Assembly: GCA_013816685.1 (NCBI GenBank)
Contig: JACDDX010000025.1
Location: forward strand, 1 to 11,602
Reading direction: 5' to 3'
DNA length: 11,602 nt
Source of the DNA: Gemmatimonadales bacterium
GTDB lineage: Bacteria; Gemmatimonadota; Gemmatimonadetes; Gemmatimonadales; GWC2-71-9
The notes beneath the pieces were generated by a model. The model did not search any database and had not been told where the DNA came from. It saw only the letters and a program-made list of their open reading frames with translations. A program made the translations under genes and the position numbers. Of this stretch, positions 1-6,545 are shown in pieces; the first letter of the stretch is position 1, and every line of letters starts with the position of its first letter.

Positions 1-1
1 C

Positions 2-184
2 GAGACGTTCACCGTCCGGAAGATCTCGGCCGGCGTCGGCGTCGAGCGGATATTTCCGAATCACAGCCCGACCATCGCCACGGTGGACGTGGTGCGCCGC
101 GGCCGGGTGCGCCGGGCCAAGCTCTACTATCTCCGTGCGCTGAGCGGCAAGGCCGCGCGCATCCGGGAGAAGCGGGACAAGTAG
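2..184 (+). CDS. rplS: 50S ribosomal protein L19, C-terminal part (5' end outside window)
   Basis: The first 60 codons visible are the C-terminal part of L19, the large-subunit protein at the 30S-50S interface. Recognisable family blocks are ETFTVRKIS, GVGVERIFPNHSP and the basic tail RRAKLYYLR followed by GKAARIREK. The frame is open from the window edge to TAG at 182-184. The start codon lies upstream, so this is partial only because of the window edge and nothing looks broken. It is followed after 2 nt by rnhB; the rplS-rnhB order is common in bacteria, which supports both calls. Confidence 0.96.
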   Translation, partial: ETFTVRKISAGVGVERIFPNHSPTIATVDVVRRGRVRRAKLYYLRALSGKAARIREKRDK

Positions 185-186
185 CG

Positions 187-819
187 GTGGCTCCTCGCCC
201 CACGCTGACCCGCGAACGGGCCGCCTGGGCCGATCAGCTCCTCCTGCTCGGCGTCGATGAAGTCGGCCGCGGTCCCCTGGCTGGTCCAGTGGTGGCCGCG
301 GCCGTCGTCTTTCCCTTGGGCTGCGCGGCCCTCCGCGGGCTGCGCGACAGCAAGCTGCTGCCACGCGCGATGCGGGAGAAACTCGCGGCGCGGGTGCTCA
401 CCCGGGCACTCGCGTTCGGCGTCGGCGCGGCGTCCAGCCGCGAGATCGACCGGCTCAACATCAGGGTCGCCACCGCGCTCGCCATGCGGCGCGCCATCGC
501 GCGGGCGATCCGGCGAGGCCCGCTGCCGGCGCACCGGATTCTGATTGACGGACTGCCGCTGCCCGAGGTCGGCTACGCCCACGACGCGCTGGTGGACGGC
601 GACGCGCTCTGCCACAGCGTCGCGGCCGCGGGCGTGCTGGCGAAAACGGTGCGCGATCTGCTCATGCGCCGTCTCGCCCGGCGCTACCCCGGCTACGGCT
701 GGGAGACCAACGTCGGCTACGGCACGCCCGATCATCACGCGGGACTCCTCGAGCGTGGGCCCACCTGCCATCACCGCCGGACCTTCGCCCCGATCGCGCA
801 GTTCACCTTCTCGCTTTAG
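187..819 (+). CDS. rnhB: Ribonuclease HII
   Basis: RNase HII cuts the RNA strand of RNA-DNA hybrids and removes single ribonucleotides misincorporated into DNA, acting in the cytoplasm with Mn/Mg. The 210-aa product is a normal length. The signature GVDEVGRGPLAGPV (residues 22-35) gives catalytic Asp24 and Glu25. Asp121 in LIDGLPL and Asp157 in AKTVRD fit the remaining acidic site residues, and GYGTPDHHAGL near 177-187 is the usual C-terminal block. The GTG at 187 is used because it begins 2 nt after the rplS stop and gives the right N-terminal length; no strong Shine-Dalgarno sequence is seen, so translation is probably coupled to rplS. The stop TAG (817-819) is 3 nt before the next gene's GTG. 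Confidence 0.96.
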   Translation: MAPRPTLTRERAAWADQLLLLGVDEVGRGPLAGPVVAAAVVFPLGCAALRGLRDSKLLPRAMREKLAARVLTRALAFGVGAASSREIDRLNIRVATALAMRRAIARAIRRGPLPAHRILIDGLPLPEVGYAHDALVDGDALCHSVAAAGVLAKTVRDLLMRRLARRYPGYGWETNVGYGTPDHHAGLLERGPTCHHRRTFAPIAQFTFSL

Positions 820-822
820 GGT

Positions 823-3138
823 GTGGGTGACAGCGCCTTGATGCTCGCATTCCTCGTCTGCCTCGTCGCCACGCTCGCGGCATCGCCCGTCCAGGCACAG
901 TCGGGTGATTTCGACCTGCTGCACCAGCGGATCGAGGTCGCGCGCTTCGACTGGGATTCGCTCGCGTTCGACGGCCGGGTTACGAGCACGCTGGTGTCCC
1001 GGCGCGACGGACTCGAGGTGGTCACCCTCGCCATGCGGAAGCAGCTCCGGGTGCGAACGGTGACCGGACCGAGGCGTCTCGGGTTCTCGCGGCCGGGCGA
1101 TTCGATCGCGGTGCGGCTCGCGCATCCGGCGGTGGCCGGCGACACGCTCCGGATCACCATCGCTTACCGCGGCCGAGTGGAGCAGGGACGGGGACTGTAC
1201 TTCTTCACCCGCGATCCGCGGCCGAGGCGGACGACGCAGGTGTACAGCGGGGGCGGCACCGACGGCAATTTCGGCTGGTTTCCCACCGTCGCCGAGCCGG
1301 ACGACAAGGCGACGTGGGACCTGATCGCGACGGTGCCGAAGGCGCTCACCGTCGTCTCGAATGGCCGGCAACTCTCGGATCGTCCCGCGCGCGGTCGCCG
1401 GCACACGGTGCACTGGCGGCAGGAGCGCCCGGCCTCGACCTACCTGATCTCGCTGGTCGCGGCGCCGCTCGCCCGGGTGCGCGACGGCTGGCGCGACACC
1501 CCGCTCGACTACTACGTCCCCCGCGGCGACAGCGCACTCGCCCGCCCGCTGTTCGGCATCACGCCCGACCTGATCGAGACCTACGGTCGCCTGCTCGGCG
1601 TTCCGTATCCATGGAACAAGTATGCCCAGACGTCGGTGATCGACTTCATCGGCGGTATGGAGAACGTGAGCGCGACGACGCTGGTCGACTGGCTGCCCGA
1701 TGCGCGTGCGTACGCCGACCGGCCGTGGTTCCAGTGGCTCCTCATTCCGCACGAGCTCGCGCACCAGTGGTTCGGCGATCTGGTGACCGCGAAGGACTGG
1801 AGTCATTACTGGCTGAACGAGGGCATCGCCGAGTTCATGCCGGGACAGTACTGGGCGGAGAAGCAGGGTCCGCACGCGGCCGACGACTACTACCTGAACG
1901 AATATCTCCTGCTGCTCGACCGCGACGCGCGCCGCCGGGCGCCGCTCGTGTCGTACAACTCGAACATCGTCTACCAGAAGGGCGCGCTGGTGCTCCGGAT
2001 GCTGCAGGCACAGCTCGGCCCGGCGCGCTTCTGGGCCGGGATGCGGGCGTATCTCACCCGTCACGCGTGGGGCAACGCGACGACGGACGATTTGCGCACC
2101 GCGTTCGAGAGCGTCTCCGGTGACTCGCTGGCCTGGTTCTGGGAGCAGTGGATGTACGCAGCGGGCCACCCAGAATTCCGGGTCTCCGCGCGCTACGATT
2201 CAGGCGCACACGCCGTGCTGCTGATCGTGCGACAGGCGCAGGTCGACACCGCGGCTGCCGACAGCACCGGTGCGCGGGTCGTGACGCCGGCGGTGTTTCG
2301 CGCGCCGCTCACCGTGCGGGTCGGCACCCGCGAGGGCGACGTCGTGGCGAACGTCATGATCGACCGGCGCCAGCAGGAGGTTCGGATAGGGGGCGTGCGC
2401 TCGCCGCCCACGATGATCGTGTTCGACGACGGCAGCCGGATTCTCAAGACGCTCGCCTTTGCGCAGCCGACGGCGTGGCTCGCCGCGCAGCTCGCGCGCG
2501 ATCCCGACCTCTGGAACCGCTGGTGGGTGATCCAGCAGCTCGCCGGGCGGCGGACCGACCCGCTCGCGGCCGGCGCGCTGCTCACCGCGCTCGACTCGGC
2601 CGACTACCCGCTCACCCGCGCGCAGGCGGCCTCGGCACTCCGCGCCTTCCCGCCGCGGCTCATCACGCCGGGTCTGGTCCGCGCGCTTGCCGACACATCG
2701 TCCGCGGTGCGGGTCTCGGCCGCGGTGGCGCTCGGCCGGTTGGGTGGGTCCGACGCGGTGGCGGCGATCCGAACGACATGGAAGGGAGACACCAGCTACG
2801 AGGTGCGCGCCGCCGCGCTCGGCGCGCTGGCGCGGCTCGACCCAGACGGTGCGCGTCCCGACATCCTGGCCGGTCTCGCCTCGTCATCCTATCGGGACGT
2901 CATCCAGACCGCGGCCATCCTCGCGACGCTCCGGCGCCCGGATTCCGCGCTCGTCGCAGGCGTCGCGAATGCGCTCGGCGATCAGGATCTGGCAGCCGAG
3001 GCGCTGGTCGCGCTGGCCTCGCGGGGAGATCCGGTCGCGCGCGAGGCACTGGTGCGGCATCAGCACGACCCGCGGCCGTGGGTCCGGCGCTGGGTTGCGG
3101 AAGCGATGGGTGAAAGCGTCGCCGAGGGCAGCCGTTAG
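823..3138 (+). CDS. Secreted M1-family zinc aminopeptidase with C-terminal HEAT repeats
   Basis: A 771-aa metallopeptidase predicted to remove N-terminal residues from peptides outside the cytoplasm. An N-terminal hydrophobic segment (residues 7-22) ending in VQA-QS looks like a signal peptide with a signal peptidase I site. The M1 hallmarks are all present: GGMEN exopeptidase motif at 277-281, HELAH at 310-314 and Glu333 (exact HEXXH-18-E zinc site), and a Tyr384-x-KG block matching the catalytic tyrosine. From about residue 560 the protein is a run of alpha-helical HEAT-like repeats (LVRALADTSSAVRVSAAVAL and similar). The N-region lacks a positive charge, so the start is uncertain: TTG 838 or ATG 841 are alternatives to GTG 823, which sits directly after the in-frame rnhB stop. 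Its TAG overlaps the convergent bioD stop. The precise substrate cannot be told. Confidence 0.93.
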   Translation: MGDSALMLAFLVCLVATLAASPVQAQSGDFDLLHQRIEVARFDWDSLAFDGRVTSTLVSRRDGLEVVTLAMRKQLRVRTVTGPRRLGFSRPGDSIAVRLAHPAVAGDTLRITIAYRGRVEQGRGLYFFTRDPRPRRTTQVYSGGGTDGNFGWFPTVAEPDDKATWDLIATVPKALTVVSNGRQLSDRPARGRRHTVHWRQERPASTYLISLVAAPLARVRDGWRDTPLDYYVPRGDSALARPLFGITPDLIETYGRLLGVPYPWNKYAQTSVIDFIGGMENVSATTLVDWLPDARAYADRPWFQWLLIPHELAHQWFGDLVTAKDWSHYWLNEGIAEFMPGQYWAEKQGPHAADDYYLNEYLLLLDRDARRRAPLVSYNSNIVYQKGALVLRMLQAQLGPARFWAGMRAYLTRHAWGNATTDDLRTAFESVSGDSLAWFWEQWMYAAGHPEFRVSARYDSGAHAVLLIVRQAQVDTAAADSTGARVVTPAVFRAPLTVRVGTREGDVVANVMIDRRQQEVRIGGVRSPPTMIVFDDGSRILKTLAFAQPTAWLAAQLARDPDLWNRWWVIQQLAGRRTDPLAAGALLTALDSADYPLTRAQAASALRAFPPRLITPGLVRALADTSSAVRVSAAVALGRLGGSDAVAAIRTTWKGDTSYEVRAAALGALARLDPDGARPDILAGLASSSYRDVIQTAAILATLRRPDSALVAGVANALGDQDLAAEALVALASRGDPVAREALVRHQHDPRPWVRRWVAEAMGESVAEGSR

Positions 3139-3842
3139 TGCGTGGCGGGTGACGTGCCCGGGGTGATCCATCTGACGACGGGGGCGAGGGAGTGCGAGGC
3201 GGCGGTCGGGTCGAGCGTGCGCGGTGCCACGACCACGCGATCGATTCCCGCGAGCCTCGAGATGGCATCGGCGTTTGAGCCGGTGGAGCGGTCGGCGGTC
3301 TCGGGTGCGGTGAGCACGACGCCGGCGGTCTCGAGTCCGGCGAACTCGATCGCGCTGAGCGTCAGCAGCGTGTGATTGATGGCGCCGAGTCGATCGGTGC
3401 CGACGATGAGCATCCGGCATCCGAGCGAGCGGGCGAGGTCGACGGCGTTCCACTCCCAGGTAATGGGGGAGAGCAGCCCGCCGGTGCCCTCGTAGAGCGT
3501 GAGCTGGGCGCCGTCGGCGTACCGTTCGCAGGCGAGTACCAGGTCGTCGAAGTCGAGCTCGCCTCCCTGCGCGAGCATCGGGGCGAGCGGCTCCGCCAGG
3601 CGGACAAGGGCGTGCCGGGGCGCGGTCTGTCTGGTAGCCCGGGCGAGCAGGACGCCGTCCTCCTCGTCACCGGGATCGCCGGGACGGCCGCTCTCGACCG
3701 GCTTGATGGCGACGACGTGGTGTCCGCTCTCGCGGAGGGCGCGGGCCAGGGCACAGGTGACCCAGGTCTTTCCGACGTTGGTGTCGGTGCCGGTGATGAG
3801 AATGCGGTCGTGGCGCAGTCCGCCTTCGAGGCCGTCGGGCAT
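3135..3842 (-). CDS. bioD: ATP-dependent dethiobiotin synthetase
   Basis: BioD closes the ureido ring of dethiobiotin from 7,8-diaminopelargonate, CO2 and ATP, the penultimate step of biotin synthesis, in the cytosol. The 235-aa product has the Walker A loop GTDTNVGKT (residues 18-26), IKPVESG (46-52), YEGTGGLLSPI (family form EGAGGL) and GAINHTLLTL, all diagnostic. The ATG at 3840-3842 shares its A with the TGA of the upstream secreted protein (TGATG overlap), so translation is probably coupled. The stop TAA (3137-3135) overlaps the stop of the convergent M1 peptidase gene, leaving no room for an intergenic terminator. No other bio gene lies in the window. The Ala to Thr change in the EGAGG block looks tolerable. 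Confidence 0.95.
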   Translation of the reverse strand: MPDGLEGGLRHDRILITGTDTNVGKTWVTCALARALRESGHHVVAIKPVESGRPGDPGDEEDGVLLARATRQTAPRHALVRLAEPLAPMLAQGGELDFDDLVLACERYADGAQLTLYEGTGGLLSPITWEWNAVDLARSLGCRMLIVGTDRLGAINHTLLTLSAIEFAGLETAGVVLTAPETADRSTGSNADAISRLAGIDRVVVAPRTLDPTAASHSLAPVVRWITPGTSPATH

Positions 3843-4258
3843 CACGGGGTCGGCGCGACGGGGTGGTATCGGAAGATCTTCTGGAGAGCGCGCAGCTTGT
3901 CGGGCGAGTCGAGCGGCGCGAAATCGTAAACTTCGTCTTCCGCGCCCGTGAGCGCGTTCATCGCACCGCCGGCCGCGCCCCTCTGCATCTCGGACTTCCT
4001 GATGAGGCGCATCTCGGTGATCTTGGCAACCGGAATGCGCACCAGCGAGTCCACCTGGCGGACGACGAGCGCGGCGCCATCGATCCTCACCAATCGCACG
4101 TCCCAGACGTAGGCGTCGGGTCCGAGCGCGACCTGCCAGCGCTCGTCGGCCGTAGCGGCGGCCGTGGAGTCCTGAGCCTCGGCGCAGCGCGCGGAGATGA
4201 CGAGTCCAGCCGCGAGCCCGAGTACGAGAATGATCCAACGGGGAACGGCGATCGGCAT
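3842..4258 (-). CDS. Small secreted protein of unknown function
   Basis: A 138-aa protein I do not recognise. Residues 1-29 form a clear signal peptide: an Arg before a hydrophobic core (WIILVLGLAAGLVI) and a CAEAQ-DS cleavage region, so it is probably exported. The mature part has beta-strand-like alternation (DAYVWDVRLVRIDGAALVVR), then a charged segment, then RALQKIFRYHP near the end; there is no further membrane segment. The start is well supported by a consensus Shine-Dalgarno sequence (AGGAGG, complement of 4264-4269) 5 nt upstream. It overlaps bioD by one base and is probably the first gene of a two-gene transcript, but nothing suggests a role in biotin synthesis. Confidence 0.78.
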   Translation of the reverse strand: MPIAVPRWIILVLGLAAGLVISARCAEAQDSTAAATADERWQVALGPDAYVWDVRLVRIDGAALVVRQVDSLVRIPVAKITEMRLIRKSEMQRGAAGGAMNALTGAEDEVYDFAPLDSPDKLRALQKIFRYHPVAPTP

Positions 4259-4263
4259 GGATG

Positions 4264-4280
4264 CCTCCTGCGGGAATATA
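4264..4280 (-). promoter_or_regulatory. Shine-Dalgarno and -10-like box for the secreted protein-bioD operon
   Basis: Read on the minus strand, TATATT (complement of 4275-4280) resembles a sigma-70 -10 box and is followed by AGGAGG (complement of 4264-4269) 5 nt before the ATG. The -10-like box is so close to the ribosome site that the transcript would have a very short leader. No convincing -35 box is seen at 16-18 nt. The Shine-Dalgarno call is firm and the promoter call is tentative. Confidence 0.45.
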
Positions 4281-4321
4281 TCTCCACGCAGTCAGGCAGC
4301 GGTCTGCGTCGGGGGGAGGTT

Positions 4322-4370
4322 GCCCCCGCGCAAGAGGGGGCCGATCTTTGAGTCTGGGCCCTTCGGCCCA
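4322..4370 (+). other. Two GC-rich hairpins in the leader just upstream of tRNA-Lys
   Basis: Two inverted repeats sit between the divergent secreted-protein gene and the tRNA. The first pairs GCCCCC (4322-4327) with GGGGGC (4336-4341) over an 8-nt loop. The second is a perfect 6-bp stem, TGGGCC-CTTC-GGCCCA (4355-4370), ending 2 nt before tRNA position 1. Neither is followed by a T-run on either strand, so they are not classical intrinsic terminators. They may be structure in the tRNA precursor leader or simple GC-rich chance pairing. Confidence 0.4.
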
Positions 4371-4372
4371 CC

Positions 4373-4445
4373 GGGGGCGTAGCTCAGCCGGTAGAGCAAG
4401 GGACTTTTAATCCCTAGGTCGTGGGTTCGAGTCCCACCGCCCTCA
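4373..4445 (+). tRNA. tRNA-Lys (anticodon TTT)
   Basis: A full 73-nt cloverleaf can be folded by eye. The acceptor stem GGGGGCG pairs with CGCCCTC (4438-4444) with one G-T pair, and the discriminator base is A4445. The D arm contains TAGCTCAGCCGGTAGAGC. The anticodon stem AGGGA/TCCCT encloses the loop CTTTTAA, so the anticodon is TTT at 4406-4408, reading AAA/AAG. The T arm is GTGGG-TTCGAGT-CCCAC. The terminal CCA is not encoded (the next bases are TAA) and must be added after transcription. The gene is divergent from the secreted protein gene and lies 21 nt before the left end of an IS3-family element. Confidence 0.97.
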
Positions 4446-4466
4446 TAACGGCATAGTATTACAAGG

Positions 4467-4493
4467 TGGAGTTGACCCGCTTTGATGGACACC
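4467..4493 (+). repeat. IS left terminal inverted repeat (IRL)
   Basis: 27 bp starting TGGAGTTGACCC and ending TGGACACC. It pairs with the complement of 5696-5722 at 21 of 27 positions; the differences are position 5 and a central patch (positions 13-15, 18 and 19). The first base fixes the left boundary of the element, 21 nt after the end of tRNA-Lys. Confidence 0.9.
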
Positions 4494-4499
4494 TCAATA

Positions 4500-4521
4500 G
4501 CCCTGATATTCAGGGCGGAGG
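4500..4521 (+). promoter_or_regulatory. Hairpin adjoining the orfA Shine-Dalgarno sequence
   Basis: A perfect 7-bp inverted repeat with a 3-nt loop, GCCCTGA-TAT-TCAGGGC (4500-4516), is followed at once by GGAGG (4517-4521), 6 nt before the orfA ATG at 4528. Several IS elements are known to carry such a stem to block translation from transcripts reading in from outside. Here incoming transcription could come from the adjacent tRNA-Lys gene. That role is inferred from position only. Confidence 0.5.
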
Positions 4522-4527
4522 TGGTCG

Positions 4528-4865
4528 ATGGCGAAGCAGCGCGAGCAGGTAGGTGGGAAGCGGCGGGTCTTCGGTGCGGAGTTCAAGCTCGAGGCGGTGC
4601 GGCGGATGCAGGAGCGCCGCGCGAGGGGGTGAGCCTCACCCAGATCAGCCGCGAGCTTGGGGTGCGGCCCGACATGCTGCGGGGCTGGGCGAAGCAGGCG
4701 ACCACGCGGTCAGGAGCACCGCCGCACGACGTGTTCCCGGGACCGGGTCGACTCCCGACCGAGCAGGAGGAGCTGCGGCGGCTGCAGCGCGAGAACGCGC
4801 GACTCAGCCAGGAGAATGAGTTTCTAAAAAAAGCGGCGGCGTACTTCGCGAAGGAGTCGCGGTGA
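4528..4865 (+). pseudogene. IS3-family transposase OrfA, broken by a 1-nt frameshift
   Basis: OrfA is the small DNA-binding partner that recognises the IS ends and regulates transposition. The ATG at 4528 follows GGAGG at 6 nt. The first frame reads MAKQREQVGGKRRVFGAEFK and then EAVRRMQERRARG before TGA at 4630. The rest of the family pattern (GVSLTQISRELGVRPDMLRG, a helix-turn-helix, then the coiled coil EEL-LQREN-LSQENEFLKKA) continues in the next frame from 4629 to TGA 4863-4865. Adding one G to the five-G run at 4625-4629 restores a single 112-residue protein of normal OrfA length, so the lesion is a one-base loss or a sequencing error in a homopolymer. The leucine-zipper part still ends at a frameshift site. 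Confidence 0.85.
4826..4833 (+). promoter_or_regulatory. Programmed -1 ribosomal frameshift site (OrfA to OrfAB)
   Basis: Seven adenines followed by G (4826-4833) near the end of orfA form the heptamer A-AAA-AAA in the orfA frame. A -1 slip here moves ribosomes from the orfA frame into the orfB frame, which is open across the site, giving the OrfAB fusion that is the active transposase in IS3-family elements. An AAGGAG at 4851-4856 lies 5 nt before the orfB GTG and would allow separate OrfB translation. The site is intact though the element around it is not. Confidence 0.75.
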
Positions 4866-5691
4866 CGACCAAGTACGCCGTCATCGCCGCCCACCGCGTG
4901 GAGTACGCCGTCACGCTCATGTGCGGCGCCCTCGGGGTGTCGCCGAGTGGCTTTCACGCTGCCCAGCGTCGGCCGCCGAGTCCGCGGGCGGCGGCGGACG
5001 AAGCGGTCCGTGTCGCGTGCATCGGGAACTTCGGGCGCAGGGCACGCGCGTCGCGAAGAAGCGGGTCGCACGCCTGATGCGTGACGACGGCCTCGTGGCA
5101 CGGCGTCCGCGCCGCGTCGTGCGCACGACCGACTCGGCGCATGCCGCGCCGGTGGCGTCCAACCACCTGGCGCGGCGCTTCGCGGTCGCCGACATCGCCG
5201 GACCCGATCGGGTCTGGGCGAGCGACATCACGTACGTCCCGACGCGTGAGGGCTGGCTCTACCTCGCCGTGGTGCTCGACCTGGGCTCACGCCGCGTGGT
5301 GGGCTGGGCCAGGCGCGACACGCTGGCCGAGGCGCTCGCACTCGACGCCCTGCGCATGGCGCTCGCGCAGCGGCGCCCCGCCGTCGGGCTGCTGCATCAC
5401 TCGGAGCGCGGGAGTCAGTACGCCGGCGGCGCGCACCGCGCACTGCTCGCCGCGCATGGGCTCACGTGCAGCATGAGCCGGCGGGGCGAGTGCTGGGACA
5501 ACGCCGTCGCCGAGAGCTTCTTCGCGACGCTCGAGCACGAGCTCCTGGCCGACGCCGACTTCCCCTCGCGTGAGGCGGCGCGCCGCGCGATCTTCGAGTG
5601 CATCGAGGTCTGGTACAACCGCGAACGTCGGCACTCGAGCCTCGGCTACCTCAGCCCGGTCGCGTACGAGGCACAGCACGCAGCAGCATAA
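4862..5691 (+). pseudogene. IS3-family DDE transposase OrfB, internal deletion and mutated catalytic Asp
   Basis: OrfB carries the catalytic rve/integrase core. From GTG 4862 (AAGGAG 5 nt upstream) the frame reads TTKYAVIAAHRVEYAVTLMC and LGVSPSGFHAAQRRP up to DEAVRVA (about 5019). The continuation RVHRELRAQGTRVAKKRVA is in the frame one base earlier, from about 5014. The join lacks the roughly 16 residues (YGAPR-like linker) normally found there, so a deletion of 3n+1 bases is inferred. The core then runs to TAA 5689-5691. The triad is Asp in ASDITYVPT (5224-5226), Glu in HHSERGSQY (5404-5406) where the family has Asp, and Glu in NAVAESFF (5512-5514), with the normal DD(35)E spacing. The end WYNRERRHSSLGYLSP is typical. 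Not expected to be functional. Confidence 0.88.
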
Positions 5692-5695
5692 ACCC

Positions 5696-5722
5696 GGTGT
5701 CCACGAACCTGGGTCAAGTCCA
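5696..5722 (-). repeat. IS right terminal inverted repeat (IRR)
   Basis: Complement of IRL at 21 of 27 positions, reading TGGACTTGACCC inward on the minus strand and ending TGGACACC. It begins 4 nt after the orfB stop. Its outer base (5722) is the exact point where the reading frame of the truncated BTAD regulator begins. Confidence 0.9.
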
Positions 5723-6274
5723 AACTGCCTCAAGCAGATCCTCTTCTGCCTGCGCCGGCACACCGGCCGAGAACTGTTTCTACCGGGCGTCTGCAGCATC
5801 CGATTCGACCCGCAGATAGTGGACACCGATGTGTGGGCGTTCGAGGAAGCGCTCGATTGTCGCGCCTTCCACACCGCTGTCGTGCTGTACCGGGGTTCTT
5901 TCCTCGACGGATTTCATGTCGCGGCATTGCTGGAGTTCGAAAGATGGGGGGAGGTGGAGCGGGCTCGTCTGACGCACCGCTATGAGGAGGCGCTGGAGAC
6001 CTTGGAGCGGGAGGCGGAGCGCGTCGGCGACACGGTGGCGGCGGTGCATTGGTGGCATCGCCTCTCCGAGCATGACCAATTCAGCTCGCGCATCGCTCTG
6101 GGATTGATGCGGGCGCTCGTGGCCGTCGGTGATCGGGCGGAGGCTCTGCGCGAAGGCGAAATACACGAACGGATTCTACGCGAGGAACTGGGCGCTGACC
6201 CAGACACCGGCGAAAAATTGTTCCTCAAGGAGTTGCGGCAACGAGTCCTTCAATCAGGCACGCGCAACAGCTAG
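5723..6274 (+). pseudogene. BTAD (SARP-like) transcriptional regulator, 5' half lost at the IS end
   Basis: From 5723 an open frame of 183 codons matches the C-terminal part of AfsR/SARP-type regulators: the LKQ-LFCLRRHTGRE opening, DTDVWAFEEAL, YRGSFLDGFHV, RYEEALETLEREAE, then the TPR-like IALGLMRALVAVGDRAEALR and the ending REELGADPDTGE. These form the bacterial transcriptional activator domain. The winged-helix DNA-binding domain that should precede it is absent, and its first codon is the first base after the IS right repeat. No standard start with a ribosome site exists at the junction; the frame simply runs in from the IS. The missing 5' part is not to the left of the IS either, where only 21 nt separate it from tRNA-Lys. 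If expressed at all, it could not bind DNA in the normal way. Confidence 0.8.
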
Positions 6275-6324
6275 TCGGGTGTCGGTCGAGGTGCCTTTCG
6301 CCCCTGACCAGACTATGACCGCAC

Positions 6325-6483
6325 CTAACCTGCGGATGTGCTCGAGGCCTTACCCAGCAGTGCGCGCCGTGCCTCCAGCCCCGGCAACGGCGTCGGCGCG
6401 CGGTCCTCAACCTTCGCTCCCCGCATCGCTCCGCTCGCGTCCAGCCACCGCGCGTACACCTCACGTGACCTCGCCTGCCCCAT
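6325..6483 (-). CDS. Possible 52-residue protein, unrecognised
   Basis: A short minus-strand frame starts at ATG 6483-6481 with GAGG about 5 nt upstream and ends at TAG (6327-6325). The product begins MGQARSREVYARWLDASGAM and contains VEDRAPTPLPGLEARRALLG. Its composition and GC-rich third codon positions look more protein-like than the plus-strand frames across the same bases, which are Pro/Ser/Thr-rich and have no domain. It could be a genuine small gene, the tail of an older gene lost at this accessory junction, or chance. No family is recognised. The remainder of 6275-6545 holds nothing I can support. Confidence 0.35.
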   Translation of the reverse strand: MGQARSREVYARWLDASGAMRGAKVEDRAPTPLPGLEARRALLGKASSTSAG

Positions 6484-6545
6484 CCACCTCAATCACGCTG
6501 AGGCGTCCTCCTCGCCCATCCGCTGGCACGGCATTGCGGCTGGGC

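Larger units (their letters stand above)
4467..5722 (+). mobile_element. Decayed IS3-family insertion sequence, 1256 bp
   Basis: The element is bounded by 27-bp imperfect terminal inverted repeats (21 of 27 positions match) with the IS3-typical TG...CA tips, and it carries overlapping orfA and orfB with a -1 frameshift heptamer at the usual place. It is almost certainly inactive. orfA has a single-base frame break at the G run 4625-4629, orfB has an out-of-frame internal deletion near 5015-5020, and the second catalytic Asp of the DDE triad is Glu (5404-5406). There is no matching 3-4 bp direct repeat at its flanks (AGG on the left, AAC on the right). On its right it directly abuts a regulator gene lacking its 5' half, which suggests an adjacent deletion after insertion. 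Confidence 0.9.

Noticed and set aside
127..2169. 680-codon open frame on the minus strand across rnhB and the M1 peptidase gene
   Set aside because: Its translation is Arg/Ala/His-rich with no domain. It is antisense to two clearly recognised genes and is the expected by-product of very high GC third positions.
4292..4492. 66-codon minus-strand frame containing GGGTRTHDLGIKSPLLYRLS
   Set aside because: This is the well-known false protein made by translating a tRNA gene in antisense; the bases are tRNA-Lys.
4463..5726. Target-site duplication around the IS
   Set aside because: The bases outside the repeats (AGG on the left, AAC on the right; AAGG against AACT for four bases) do not match, so no duplication is claimed.
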